A model generated the notes under the pieces. That model searched no databases. It was not told the DNA's origin and worked only from the letters and a program-made list of their open reading frames with translations. This document shows positions 1-10,179 of a stretch of DNA of 64,000 nt, one piece after another. The stretch spans positions 186,001-250,000 of the forward strand of contig NZ_PVNS01000001.1 of NCBI RefSeq assembly GCF_002993335.1, in the 5' to 3' direction. This DNA comes from Alkalicoccus urumqiensis (GTDB taxonomy: Bacteria; Bacillota; Bacilli; Bacillales; Salisediminibacteriaceae). The translations under genes and the position numbers were made by a program. The first letter of the stretch is position 1. Each line of letters begins with the position of its first letter.

Positions 1-58
1 CCCCAAGTGTTGAAAACACCCTTCGGAACAATGATTCTGTGTCTACATGCGCAGTCAT
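1..58 (-). CDS. N-terminus of an unidentified gene leaving the left edge
   Basis: An ATG at 58 on the minus strand is preceded at 7 bases by a strong ribosome site, GAAGGAGG (66-73). The frame stays open to the window edge and encodes 19 residues (MTAHVDTESLFRRV and onward). An extended -10 type sequence (TGCTATGAT, about 92-100) lies upstream. The fragment is too short to assign a family. It is divergent from the DUF2243 gene that starts at 302. Confidence 0.55.
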   Translation of the reverse strand, partial: MTAHVDTESLFRRVFSTLG

Positions 59-301
59 CCCGCTGCCTCCTTCTCACCCGTTTCTGTTCTCTATCATAGC
101 ACAAAAGTCAGGCTGGAAAGGACAGAATTCGACATAGCAGAGGGGTATTTTCTCCTTTGATTCTTTCGGTTCAGTTCTTTAGTTTTAATTTGCAGTTATT
201 GATACAGGACTGCCGTCGCTCCTGGTTTATGAATGGAAAAACGGTGGAAAAACTATTTCAACAATGATGCACGTTCTCTCTTATCTGAAAGGAGATTTCC
301 T

Positions 302-733
302 ATGACGGATTCCCGCCAAAACAGCTTATCTGCGATCTTCTGTGGACTCGGCACCATTGCGTTCTTCGATGAAGTCGTGTTTCATCAGCTGCTCCACTGG
401 CACCATTTTTACGATTTATCGACGACGTCCGCCGGCCTCGTTTCCGATGGCCTGTTTCACGCGTTCAGCTGGAGCGCCACCGTCGCCGGCCTGTTTCTGC
501 TTGCCAACCTCTGGAAAAAAGGCGTCTGGCAGCGGACACGGTGGCTTGGCTATTTCCTTGTAAGCGTTGGTTTATTCCAGCTTTATGACGGGCTCGTCCA
601 GCATAAACTGCTCGGCCTGCACCAGATCCGCTACGGCGTCGATCTGCTTCCGTATGACCTCGCCTGGAATGGGTCGGCTGTGGTGATCGCCGCCATCGGT
701 GTTCTCCTCATCCGGAAGGCCGTCCGCCCATGA
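302..733 (+). CDS. DUF2243 family integral membrane protein
   Basis: The product has 143 residues and about four membrane segments, with a histidine-rich first loop (FHQLLHWHH) and a second conserved-looking stretch, YDGLVQHKLLGLHQ, as in the DUF2243 family. The function is not established. An upstream ATG at 233 is in frame, but the ATG at 302 has the clear ribosome site AAAGGAGA (288-295) and begins a normal family N-terminus, so 302 is chosen. The stop codon overlaps the next start (ATGA at 730-733), so the two genes are probably translationally coupled. The partner is a CtaG-type protein, a pairing consistent with a membrane redox or copper-related role (inference). Confidence 0.8.
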   Translation: MTDSRQNSLSAIFCGLGTIAFFDEVVFHQLLHWHHFYDLSTTSAGLVSDGLFHAFSWSATVAGLFLLANLWKKGVWQRTRWLGYFLVSVGLFQLYDGLVQHKLLGLHQIRYGVDLLPYDLAWNGSAVVIAAIGVLLIRKAVRP

Positions 734-1485
734 TGACGTACCTGCTTCTCTGTTTTTTCGTCTCCGGACTGCTGCTCGCCTTGATTTCCACTTTCTCCAT
801 CCAGCGGAAAGACCGCCGCTTTTATCAGCGTCTGCTCTTCCTTCAAACTGGTGCAGCGCTCGTACTGATCAGCATTTCCGGCCCGCTTGCTGCTTTGGCC
901 CATCATTCCTTTTACGCTCATATGTGGGTGCACTTTCTGATCGGCATGCTTGCACCGCTGTTTTTCGTCCTCGGGCGCGGACTCTCCTTTTTTCTTTCGC
1001 TGCTCCCCACCCGTGCGGCGAAAGCAGCTGTCCGTTTTCTGCACCTGCCGCTTCTGCGTGGTTTTACGTTTCCTGCAGCCGCACTTACGCTGAATCTCGG
1101 CGGCATGGCCGTTCTTTACCTCACCCCGCTTTACCCAATGATGATGGATTCCCAGGCACTTCACTGGCTCGTTCACATCCATTTCCTCGCAGCCGGCTGG
1201 CTGTTTACCGCGGTCATTGTGCAGACCGAGCCGCTGCCTGTGAAACGCTCCCTCCTCCATAGAGGCGCTGTACTGACCGCAATGATCGCAGGACACGGGA
1301 TCCTCTCCAAATACCTGTATGCGAACCCTCCGGCAGGCGTCTCAGCCGCCGAAGCCGCTTCCGCCGCGCAGATGATGTATTACAGCGGCGATCTCGTCGA
1401 TGTCACGCTGCTCGTCCTGCTCGGCTGGGAATGGTGGAGACGGCGGGAAGTCACGCCCGCAGCAGCCGCAGCCCATTCAAAATAA
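730..1485 (+). CDS. CtaG-like cytochrome c oxidase assembly membrane protein
   Basis: The product is a 251-residue polytopic membrane protein with about seven hydrophobic segments. Conserved histidines occur in ALAHHSFYAHMWVH and in LHWLVHIHFLAAGW, which fits the caa3-type oxidase assembly family (CtaG, PF09678), proposed to help deliver copper to cytochrome oxidase. It overlaps the DUF2243 gene by four bases (ATGA), so both probably form one transcript. Its 3' end overlaps the convergent P-type ATPase gene by 35 bases. No oxidase structural gene is near, so its role here is inferred from family membership. The symbol ctaG is withheld because paralogues of this family exist outside the cta operon. 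Confidence 0.75.
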   Translation: MMTYLLLCFFVSGLLLALISTFSIQRKDRRFYQRLLFLQTGAALVLISISGPLAALAHHSFYAHMWVHFLIGMLAPLFFVLGRGLSFFLSLLPTRAAKAAVRFLHLPLLRGFTFPAAALTLNLGGMAVLYLTPLYPMMMDSQALHWLVHIHFLAAGWLFTAVIVQTEPLPVKRSLLHRGAVLTAMIAGHGILSKYLYANPPAGVSAAEAASAAQMMYYSGDLVDVTLLVLLGWEWWRRREVTPAAAAAHSK

Positions 1486-3328
1486 CGAGAATCGTGCTCC
1501 CCTCATGCCCGAGCACGCCGACCGGCAGCGCCAGCACCTGCAGGAAGTTCGAAAGCAGCAGCACGAGAATCACCCCCGCCGAGAAAACGACGTTCTGGAA
1601 AACGACGCGTTTCATACGGCGCGAAAGCCGGTACGCTTCGACGATCCGGGAGAGTTCGTTTTTCATGAGCGCGACGTCGGACGTCGCAAGTGCAGCATCC
1701 GTCCCGCCGCCCATAGCAATACCGATCGATGCCGTAGCAAGCGCCGGTGCATCATTAATGCCGTCTCCGATCATGGCGGTCGGTCCGTAATCACGCTCGA
1801 GCTGCTTCAGTTCCGCTACCTTCGTTTCCGGCAGGCAGCCGGCACGGTAATTGTCGAGGCCGAGTTCGGCAGCGATCGCGGCCGCCGTTTCTTCCGTGTC
1901 TCCTGTGAGCATCACGGTATGAATGCCGGCTGCTTTCAATGCCCGAACCGTTTCCTGCGCCTCTTTCCGTACGACATCGCGGCAGGCAAGAATGCCGGCG
2001 ATTCCCTTTTCATCCTGTACATACAAAATCGTTTTCCCTTCGGAGGCGAGGGCAGCCGAAGCACCGTCTTGAAAAACAGCAGCCGCCTCCCGCCCGACAA
2101 ATGCTGCTTTTCCAATCCGCCACGTTTCGTTTAAAACGACTGCCTCGATGCCGAACCCGGCTGTGTCCTGCACGTCTGTGACTTCGGCCGGTGTGATGCC
2201 GTGGAGCGCCGCATAGCGCATGACCGCTTCGGCGAGCGGATGGGAGGAAAACTGCTCCAGACCGGCCGCCGCCTGTAGAAACGTCGTTTTGTCGATATCG
2301 GCACGGGTGACGCAGTCGGTGACTTCGGGGTGGCCTTTGGTGAGGGTGCCGGTTTTGTCGAAGGCGACGGCGCGGATGCGGGCAAGCTGCTCTAAGTGGG
2401 CGCCGCCTTTGAACAGGATGCCGTGGCGGGCGCCGTTGGAGATGGCGGACAGGGCGGCCGGGGTGACGGAGGCGACGAGTGCGCACGGGGAGGCCACGAC
2501 GAGAAGGACCATGGCGCGGTAGAATGTTTCGTTCCAGCTCCAGTCGAACAGGTAGGGCGGCAGCACCATCATAAAGGCGGCTGTGACAAGAACCGTCCGG
2601 ACGTAGGGGCCTTCGATCCGTTCAATGAACTGCTGGGACGGGGCTTTTTCGGTCTCCGCCTGCTGCACGAGTTCGATCATTTTCTGTACGAGCGTTTCTT
2701 CAACCGGGGTCGTGATGGTGACGAGCAGCACGCCGCGCAGGTTGACAGTGCCTGCGAACACGTTGTCGCCGGGACCTTTTGCTGCGGGCAGCGACTCGCC
2801 GGTCACCGCGGCTTCATCGACACTCGTGTCTCCTTGTGCGATGGTGCCGTCAGCCGGTATTCGCTCGCCTGGGATAATGCGGATCGTGTCGTTTAACTGG
2901 AGCGTTTTGACCGGGACCGTTTTTTCTTCGCCGCCCCGGATACGCACGGCTTCCTCCGGCTGCAGGTTCATCAGCGCTGTGATGTCACTGCGGCTTTTCA
3001 GCATGGAGTAGGATTCGAGCGCGCCGCTCAAGGAAAAAATAAAAATGAGGATGGCCCCTTCCACCCAGTAACCGATCGAAGCCGCACCGAGCGCGGCGAC
3101 AATCATGAGAATTTCCACATTCAGCCGGCGGTTGTTCCACGTATCCGAAACGCCTTCGACGGCCTTGGCTGCTCCGCCGATGACGAAGGCGGAGACGAAC
3201 AGTACGACCTGAAGCAGACCGCCCGCAGCAAGCGCCGCCAGAATCAGCGCACCGCTCAGGAGCGCCGCGGTGAGCTCTACACGCGGACGGTACGCTTCTT
3301 TATTCCGCTTGAATGCAGCCGTATCCAT
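1451..3328 (-). CDS. zosA: P1B-type heavy-metal translocating ATPase, ZosA-like
   Basis: The product is a 625-residue ATPase with the standard order: four N-terminal membrane helices, actuator domain (TGES near residue 175), two helices with the metal-site motif SPC (about 280), phosphorylation motif DKTGT (about 324), the HP motif SSHPLAEA (about 362), GDGIND hinge (about 520) and two final helices. There is no N-terminal metal-binding domain. The SPC site followed by ALVASVTPA, and the length, resemble the Bacillus subtilis ZosA/CadA subgroup that moves zinc, cadmium or cobalt. Direction and metal cannot be read from sequence; ZosA itself was described as a zinc uptake ATPase. No metal-responsive regulator is adjacent. 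Its 3' end overlaps the convergent ctaG-like gene. Confidence 0.82.
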   Translation of the reverse strand: MDTAAFKRNKEAYRPRVELTAALLSGALILAALAAGGLLQVVLFVSAFVIGGAAKAVEGVSDTWNNRRLNVEILMIVAALGAASIGYWVEGAILIFIFSLSGALESYSMLKSRSDITALMNLQPEEAVRIRGGEEKTVPVKTLQLNDTIRIIPGERIPADGTIAQGDTSVDEAAVTGESLPAAKGPGDNVFAGTVNLRGVLLVTITTPVEETLVQKMIELVQQAETEKAPSQQFIERIEGPYVRTVLVTAAFMMVLPPYLFDWSWNETFYRAMVLLVVASPCALVASVTPAALSAISNGARHGILFKGGAHLEQLARIRAVAFDKTGTLTKGHPEVTDCVTRADIDKTTFLQAAAGLEQFSSHPLAEAVMRYAALHGITPAEVTDVQDTAGFGIEAVVLNETWRIGKAAFVGREAAAVFQDGASAALASEGKTILYVQDEKGIAGILACRDVVRKEAQETVRALKAAGIHTVMLTGDTEETAAAIAAELGLDNYRAGCLPETKVAELKQLERDYGPTAMIGDGINDAPALATASIGIAMGGGTDAALATSDVALMKNELSRIVEAYRLSRRMKRVVFQNVVFSAGVILVLLLSNFLQVLALPVGVLGHEGSTILVILNGLRLLRA

Positions 3329-3467
3329 TTCCCCTCGCCTCCCCAGGCCGTAAGACGTTTTGTTTATGTATTTCTTTTATTCGACAGAAGCAGGAAGGCT
3401 TCCTGCCTGCCGGGCCGGCGGGCGCGGTTTTCAGACTGGCTGCGGTCCGCAGGAGGTCTTCAGGAAA

Positions 3468-3506
3468 ACGTCGGGGGAATGTATCATAAAGCTCCGGAGA
3501 CATCCA
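3468..3506. repeat. Fragment of a class C 21-bp-period array
   Basis: In the gap between zosA and the riboswitch, ACGTCGG (3468), ATGTATC (3479) and ACATCCA (3500) match the words of the longer arrays at 14947 and 43996, including the flanking GGAATGTATCATAA text. The first step is 11 bp instead of 21 and the second is 21, as if half a period had been deleted. The rest of 3329-3800 is AT-rich and shows nothing else. Confidence 0.45.
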
Positions 3507-3802
3507 CCATGATTTCAAGCTGATTGCGATCTTGTTCTCTTACCGGAGTTATCATGGCTTTCTCCAGGCAGTAGACTCCTTTCTCAATAAACACCAGCTT
3601 TCATGCAGCTTCATAACTGCTTTGGCTTTTTTGGAATTCCGCCCATTTTTGTACTTTACCTGATAGAAAATTAATACAAACTAGGAACATTAGATAAAAA
3701 GACTTATAATATCAATCAGAATACACCAGTAAATAGGGGGAATATTCCTTCTTGTTCATTGTAATGAATGATACAATAGTATTAATAGACATATTATAGT
3801 TA

Positions 3803-3902
3803 ATGGCAAACTTATTGAAAAATAAGGACGCAAAGCTATAGGGACTAAAGATCTTTCGAGATCTATGTCAGCCAGCTGCCTGTAACATAGAAGGTAGTCT
3901 GG
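3803..3902 (+). promoter_or_regulatory. Cyclic-di-GMP-I (GEMM) riboswitch aptamer
   Basis: The hallmark GEMM-I sequence is present: a P1b-type stem CTTATT/AATAAG closed by a GAAA tetraloop, followed directly by GGACGCAAAGC, then GGGACTAAAG, a short variable hairpin, and GTCAGCCAGCTGCC. Downstream GGTAG-TCTGGC can pair with GCCAG-CTGCC to close the aptamer. Such RNAs bind the second messenger c-di-GMP. It stands directly before an intrinsic terminator and the S-layer-homology gene, so it should control read-through into that gene. Whether ligand turns expression on or off cannot be decided by eye. Confidence 0.88.
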
Positions 3903-3930
3903 CATAACAAGTACATTGTTGTGTTTTTTT
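3903..3930 (+). terminator. Expression-platform terminator of the c-di-GMP riboswitch
   Basis: An eight-pair stem, CATAACAA (3903-3910) with TTGTTGTG (3916-3923) and a GTACA loop, is followed by seven T (3924-3930). It begins immediately after the 3' side of the aptamer (GTCTGGC), so aptamer folding and terminator folding are likely to be linked. Confidence 0.8.
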
Positions 3931-3963
3931 GTTTTTAAAATCTGTTTAGAGGAGTGTGAAAAG

Positions 3964-5346
<1,383 letters not shown>

Positions 5347-5403
5347 GGAAAACTTACAAAGAAAGACGAATTGAGTTTATACATGAACATGTTTCGTCCT
5401 GGA

Positions 5404-5446
5404 CTGTAGACAAGCCCCTTGAATAGGCGCTTGTCTACAGTTTTTT
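5404..5446 (+). terminator. Intrinsic terminator after the SLH gene
   Basis: A perfect 12-pair stem (CTGTAGACAAGC with GCTTGTCTACAG) is followed by six T at 5441-5446. Confidence 0.9.
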
Positions 5447-5497
5447 AACAAGGTACGGCCATCCATCACAACGGGGAAGATCCCTCCGCCTCCGAAA

Positions 5498-5539
5498 CAG
5501 AAAACCAGCTGAGGGAATCTCTCCTCAGCTGGTTTTCTG
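5498..5539 (-). terminator. Intrinsic terminator of the GH120 gene
   Basis: A long near-perfect stem (CAGAAAACCAGCTGAG with CTCAGCTGGTTTTCTG) lies 20 bases past the GH120 stop. On the minus strand it is followed by only a short T run. Confidence 0.75.
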
Positions 5540-5559
5540 CCCCTGGCTGGCAGCATGTT

Positions 5560-7491
5560 TTATCCCCAGATTGTGATGCGGTTTTTTCCTTCGACCAGTT
5601 CCGAGAGCGGTCCGGGTATCGTTGTTTCGTTTCTCGTACGTCCGGCAAGATCTTCTTCGAGGAAAACAGCACTCCCGTCCGGCTTTTCGAACTCTGCATC
5701 CACGATCCGGACACGGGGAAGCGTGTGGGTCGACTGGATGGAACAGAAGCGGGCTGCCGCCTCCTCCGGCAGATCGATTTCCAGAAGGACCGCGTCTCCT
5801 TCTTCTACGATGCGGAAGGAAGGGTCCCTGTCGACCTGCACGTATCCGCTCTCCTCCTCATAAGGCGCAGCACCATGCAGGTACGCATTGCTGTGAATAT
5901 ACACCGGCTCCTCTACCATCGCAAACGCTTCGTGGTCTCCGCCTGTCCGCTCACGGATCTCCTGCACGGCTTCGATATAGTCGTCAAGTGACGCTGAGAA
6001 GCCGTTATACGGCGAGGTGCCCGCGTTTTGAATACCGTCATCTCCAATAAACAGGTTGTTCACCCAGCGGTCATCTCCCCCATAGACAGGTGCCGTTCCT
6101 TTCACCTCTGTACTATGAGGCTGATGATACGGCGTGGATCGATCGAGCAGCTTCTGAAGCTTTACTTCCCCCCGGATCAGGTTGTTTACGTACGCTCCGC
6201 CCTGCGCCCGGTTATCGATGGCATAATCTGCGGTGAAAATATTATGGTCGATAAGGTACGGACCGCTGCTCACTTCGACAAACAAATCCCGGTTGCTGCG
6301 GTAGCTGATGTTACGGCTGACGCGGGTTCCCTGCAGCTGCCAGTCCAGCCAGATGCTGAGGGAACAGTCATGGATCCGGTTATGCACGATCTGTGTATCG
6401 ATCGGGGCATGCAGCTTGATGCCGGCAATTTCATGGCCGTAGAATTCCCGCTTTACAGCAATATTGTAAATATGATTGTCTGTGATTTCACTGAAAATAC
6501 AGCCGAGGTGGCCGACGATACCGTTCTGTCCGCAGTCATAAATCGTATTGCGGCGGACCACGTGCGAGCCGACCCTTTCCCTGCTCCAGCCGATCTGCGC
6601 TGCAGCAAAGACGGTTTCCAGCTGATAATGATAGCCCGGCTTATCCCGCCGTTTCGACGCATAGTTGTCTCCCGTGGAGATCTCTTTACCGAGACTGATG
6701 CCGCTGCACTTCGCGTCGTGGATGATGTTATCCTCAATAATCCAGCCTTTGCTCCAGTGCGGTCCTAGCAGCCCCGGCTGATCCGCTGTCGGCGGCGTCC
6801 ACGGAGTTGCTGCCTGGGCCATTTCAAAGCCGCGGACCGTGATATAGTCCATCCCTGTGACGTCCGGAAAGAAGCAGCATTTCCTGGCGTTGATTTCGGT
6901 CAATTCCTTGTTCGGATCGGCGCTCTGGAAATTTGCATAAATCGTCGTCTGCTCGTCGTGAACCTCCGCATACCAGGTATACCGCTGCTGCTCTGGATCG
7001 TGCGCAGGAACGATCGTTTCCGTCCAGCGGTCCAGTACTTCTGTTTCCACCACCGGCGCTTTGACCTGGTCATAGCTCTCTGCCTCATAAAACGCCCGGC
7101 CGTTCATGTATACTTCCCCAAGATGCCTGCCGGGGCTGTACAAAAGCCAGTCGCCGAACAGCTCTTCAGCAAAGGGGTTGCCCTCGGGAAACAGATCATG
7201 GGAAACGGTGACCTTCCATACCGTTCCGTCCACCTTCTCCCAGCCGGTAACCTCTTCGGACCCTTTGATCACGACTTTTTCTCCTTCTGCGGCCTGATAC
7301 GTGATCCTTCTCCAGTGGCTTCTTCCGGGATGTTTCGGCTTGACCCATTCCCGGTACACCCCTTCATGCACCGTGACGGTGTCCCCTGCTTCGGCCGCCT
7401 CGGCTGCGCGGTTGATCGTCAGAAATGGGTCCCCGCTTGTTCCCTGGCCTGCGTCCGTTCCGTGTTTCGCTACATGGTACTCGATTCCCAT
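5560..7491 (-). CDS. GH120 beta-xylosidase (XylC-like, parallel beta-helix)
   Basis: The 643-residue product resembles the GH120 beta-xylosidase XylC of Thermoanaerobacterium along its whole length, with a start like MEYHVAKTGSD and the shared blocks GDTVTVHEGVYREW, TPWTPPTADQPGL and NIIHDAKCSG. In XylC the nucleophile Asp and acid Glu are 23 residues apart; here Asp383 (IWLDWQ) and Glu406 (LFVEVS) have the same spacing and context. It should remove xylose from xylo-oligosaccharides. No signal peptide is seen, so the enzyme is probably cytoplasmic. The in-frame ATG at 7602 is rejected because the ATG at 7491 has AAGGAGG upstream. It is divergent from an AraC regulator that probably controls it. 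No xylo-oligosaccharide transporter is adjacent. Confidence 0.85.
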   Translation of the reverse strand: MGIEYHVAKHGTDAGQGTSGDPFLTINRAAEAAEAGDTVTVHEGVYREWVKPKHPGRSHWRRITYQAAEGEKVVIKGSEEVTGWEKVDGTVWKVTVSHDLFPEGNPFAEELFGDWLLYSPGRHLGEVYMNGRAFYEAESYDQVKAPVVETEVLDRWTETIVPAHDPEQQRYTWYAEVHDEQTTIYANFQSADPNKELTEINARKCCFFPDVTGMDYITVRGFEMAQAATPWTPPTADQPGLLGPHWSKGWIIEDNIIHDAKCSGISLGKEISTGDNYASKRRDKPGYHYQLETVFAAAQIGWSRERVGSHVVRRNTIYDCGQNGIVGHLGCIFSEITDNHIYNIAVKREFYGHEIAGIKLHAPIDTQIVHNRIHDCSLSIWLDWQLQGTRVSRNISYRSNRDLFVEVSSGPYLIDHNIFTADYAIDNRAQGGAYVNNLIRGEVKLQKLLDRSTPYHQPHSTEVKGTAPVYGGDDRWVNNLFIGDDGIQNAGTSPYNGFSASLDDYIEAVQEIRERTGGDHEAFAMVEEPVYIHSNAYLHGAAPYEEESGYVQVDRDPSFRIVEEGDAVLLEIDLPEEAAARFCSIQSTHTLPRVRIVDAEFEKPDGSAVFLEEDLAGRTRNETTIPGPLSELVEGKNRITIWG

Positions 7492-7575
7492 TGCCTCGTC
7501 CTCCTTGTCGTCGTCCTTCCCCGCTTCTGCGGGTGCTTCCTTCTTTATTTTAGGATAGACCACGCGACACGGCGA

Positions 7576-7604
7576 TTGACATTCTAGTACAATAAGAGAC
7601 AATA
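7576..7604 (+). promoter_or_regulatory. Candidate sigma-A promoter of the AraC gene
   Basis: TTGACA (7576-7581) lies 17 bases before ACAATA (7599-7604), about 27 bases upstream of the AraC start at 7632. Confidence 0.5.
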
Positions 7605-7631
7605 TTCGTGATTTTGACGGGAGGGGATCGG

Positions 7632-8387
7632 ATGATTTTTTTCGAACACCATGGCATGGAAGAAGATGAGTATTTTCGGGTTTTCCCCTTGAGGTTCGAG
7701 CATTTCCCGCTTCATTTCCACCGGGCTTTTGAACTTATCTTTGTGGAACAGGGCACAGCTTCGGTGTTTGTCGACCAGCAGGAATACGACGTCTCCTCCG
7801 GCGAAGCGGTGTTCGTCTTCCCTCATCAGCTCCACGCCATCACTACCTCCGGCGGTGCGCACGTAACGGTTCTGCTGTTTTCCCCCGAGGTGATTGGACA
7901 TTTTTTTGTGAATCTCAAAGGCCGGATCCCGACGAATAACGTCATTCCCTTCCGCCGGCTGCCGGACCAAGGAGAAGAGGACGCCGTTTATGCCCAGAAA
8001 GCCTTTCTGTACGACTTATGCGACACGCTCGTCCGTCAATCGGGGTTCACCGACGTGAAATACTCCCCTAAAACGAAAATCATTCACCGTATGCTCCATT
8101 TCATCGATGTCCATTTTCATGAAACGTGCACGCTTCAGGCAGTGGCAGAGGAACTGCAGTATGACTATGCGTATCTCTCCAAGCTGTTTTTACAGATGAC
8201 CAACATGACCTTCACGTGGTACGTCAATCACTACCGGACCGCTCAAGCCTGCTACCTGCTGAAAACCACACAGAAGCCGGTAGGAGAGATCGCCGCTGAC
8301 TGCGGCTATACGACAATGCGCTCGTTCCACCGAAACTTCCACCGGATGATGCACACGACTCCCGGCAGGTACCGGGGGCACCGTTGA
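7632..8387 (+). CDS. AraC-family transcription regulator with cupin sensor domain
   Basis: The product has 251 residues. The N-terminal cupin-type half carries HFPLHFHRAFELIFVEQG, typical of sugar-sensing AraC proteins. The C-terminal half has two helix-turn-helix units, ending in the family signature GEIAADCGYTTMRSFHRNFHRMMHTTPGRYR. The ATG at 7632 follows GGGAGGGGA and is preferred to the upstream ATG at 7608. It is divergent from the GH120 beta-xylosidase, with about 140 bases between the starts, so it is the likely local regulator responding to a xylo-oligosaccharide or xylose (inference). Confidence 0.85.
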   Translation: MIFFEHHGMEEDEYFRVFPLRFEHFPLHFHRAFELIFVEQGTASVFVDQQEYDVSSGEAVFVFPHQLHAITTSGGAHVTVLLFSPEVIGHFFVNLKGRIPTNNVIPFRRLPDQGEEDAVYAQKAFLYDLCDTLVRQSGFTDVKYSPKTKIIHRMLHFIDVHFHETCTLQAVAEELQYDYAYLSKLFLQMTNMTFTWYVNHYRTAQACYLLKTTQKPVGEIAADCGYTTMRSFHRNFHRMMHTTPGRYRGHR

Positions 8388-8495
8388 AGCTCAGGGAAAG
8401 AGAGAGACCATCCTTTAGATAGAAGCCCAAAATACCGCTCCACGGCACCGCTGTTGCAGCACGTCGTAAAAGGTCTCCTTCTTGATGCGCTGAAA

Positions 8496-8519
8496 AGCCG
8501 CCTCCCTCAGGAAGCGGCT
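8496..8519 (+). terminator. Terminator-like hairpin after the AraC gene
   Basis: The stem AGCCGC/GCGGCT with a CTCCCTCAGGAA middle is the same hairpin text found at 15162 and, with changes, at 10754. Here it lacks a T run, so termination is doubtful. Confidence 0.4.
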
Positions 8520-8574
8520 CAGACTGCAGACAAATTTAATCATTATGTATAATTATTACGATTAAATACTAAAA

Positions 8575-8972
8575 CACTTCTACGCTGCCTGGCAGAAACT
8601 TGCCGCGGGCTTGTCTTATAGCCGGGAGTACTCCCCGGCTGCAGCGCATGAGCGGAGCCGGCCTATGGTTTAAGACGCAGGGCAGCGATCTTCTGCCATG
8701 CGGCGCGGCTGCGCGGAGCCATGCTTCTCCTAAAAGAGATATTGTCCAGCTTCAGGACCCGCTCTGTTTCCTTCACCCCTGTCGCCGAAAGCAAAGATCG
8801 GCTTTCGTCGGCAGGGCTTCCAGGACGGCTCGTTCGTGACCTGGGCGCTTCCGCTTTTCAAACTCCCTCTTGAACGCGCACGGCTGCAGGTGCAGGCAGA
8901 AAGCGGTACCCCATTCAATATATCTCCCTTTTCTTTTTAGACCAGGCGGGCTTTTCCAGGTTTATTATAAAA
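8575..8972 (-). repeat. Dispersed intergenic element, copy R1 (5'-truncated)
   Basis: This fills most of the 712-base gap between the AraC gene and the esterase. It shares long stretches with copies R3 and R4: CTGCAGCGCATGAGCGGAGC, the block with the CTGYCG...CGGCAG hairpin (about 8780-8812), CGGCTGCAGGTGCAGGCAGA, and an end hairpin variant ACCAGGCGGGCTTTTCCAGG. Taking the strand on which R3 begins with AATAAACCAGG as plus, this copy is on minus. The far end (GTACAAGAAAGTATAAAATT side) is missing. No open reading frame is conserved between copies. Confidence 0.75.
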
Positions 8973-9099
8973 GCTTCATTGTACGCTTCTCTGTTAAAAG
9001 CCTCCGTTTTTTCGAATACCTACGTTCCACCAGGGCGGAAGGTTTGAATTTTACTGCCTGGCTTTAATGAGTGCAACCCATGGTCTCAGCTGAAACACA

Positions 9100-10179
9100 C
9101 TAAAGGGTCCTTTCCTTTCGCAGCTCCTGTAAAAAATGGTTGGAAATTTCGTTTACCGCATCAACGGCTTGAGGATAGTATCCAAGCTTTCTAACAAAGG
9201 CATGATCCATTCCTTTATATTGAAAATGACGTACCGGAACTCCAGCATCTTTCATCTGAGCAGAAAACTCTTCTCCTTGAATACGAAGAAAATCAAATTC
9301 TGCCGTTACAAGCGTGGAAGGCGGCAGGGGGGTTTTATCTTTGCGCAGTAATGGAGAAACGAGTGGCAGGAGCACCTCCTCCAAATTAGTAAGGTAGAGT
9401 GTCTGAATAAATAGGAGAGATTCTTTCATGGTTACAAGCTCCTGATAAATCAACTCCTCATCTTTGGCCATATCGTAGTGTTTTATGTTCCAAGTGTTTC
9501 TTGATACGTCAGACAAATCCACCAGAGGACAAAGCATGCCGATATAGCGGATTTTCCATGGTTTTCCTATGCTTAAATAATGGACCCCGAGGGCAAGATT
9601 TCCTCCAACACTGTCTCCTACTAAACCCATTTCATCCGCCTCTACATTAAACTTTTCGGCATTTTCGTAAATATAACGTACGGCTTCAAAACAGTCATTC
9701 AAGCCGTCCCTATAAGGGTGCTCCGGTGCAAGACGATATTCCACACCCACGACTACGGCCTCTGCTGCCTGCGCTAAGTACTTACACACATTTTTCATCA
9801 CTTCCATATCCCGCTCGAAGAAACCTCCTCCGTGTAGATAAACAAGAACTGGCTTTTTTTCTCTAGTCTTGTTATAAACACTCAGTGGAATTTTACGATC
9901 CTTTAAAACTATATTCTCTCTGTGTGAGGAGATACCTCTGCTTAAATCTTTGTTATTTATCTCCACTCTGCTTCGAATAATTTCAAGGTCGTCAATTTCG
10001 AGCGGACGTCTTCCATTCGGGTCGACTTCATTTTCCAGAAAGTTTTTGACTCTTGGATCTAGACCGCCCTTCCCTTCCTGGAAAGGGATTTCCTTATTAA
10101 TGATATTCAATCTTCCTTTTTTTGAATGCGATACTTGGTTTTTTAATCTAGCTGTGAGCTCCTCATGCGTGTATGCCAT
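9100..10179 (-). CDS. Alpha/beta hydrolase, HSL-type esterase/lipase
   Basis: The product has 359 residues. The hormone-sensitive-lipase signature HGGGF (about residue 114) supplies the oxyanion hole, and the catalytic triad reads Ser190 (GDSVGG), Asp296 (AEFDFLR) and His326 (GMDHAFV). These enzymes hydrolyse short acyl esters or acetylated substrates. There is no signal peptide, so it is probably cytoplasmic. The start has AAGGAGG eight to ten bases upstream. The gene is visibly richer in A and T than its neighbours, as is the DNA upstream, which suggests later acquisition. A role in deacetylating plant sugars next to xylosidase genes is possible but speculative. Confidence 0.85.
   Translation of the reverse strand: MAYTHEELTARLKNQVSHSKKGRLNIINKEIPFQEGKGGLDPRVKNFLENEVDPNGRRPLEIDDLEIIRSRVEINNKDLSRGISSHRENIVLKDRKIPLSVYNKTREKKPVLVYLHGGGFFERDMEVMKNVCKYLAQAAEAVVVGVEYRLAPEHPYRDGLNDCFEAVRYIYENAEKFNVEADEMGLVGDSVGGNLALGVHYLSIGKPWKIRYIGMLCPLVDLSDVSRNTWNIKHYDMAKDEELIYQELVTMKESLLFIQTLYLTNLEEVLLPLVSPLLRKDKTPLPPSTLVTAEFDFLRIQGEEFSAQMKDAGVPVRHFQYKGMDHAFVRKLGYYPQAVDAVNEISNHFLQELRKERTL

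Noticed and set aside
3300-3518. Minus-strand frame of 72 residues upstream of zosA
   Set aside because: It overlaps the zosA start, has no ribosome site and covers the class C fragment; its peptide is a translation of repeat sequence.
8870-9067. Small plus-strand frame beside the esterase
   Set aside because: It is the translated end of element R1 and lacks a ribosome site.
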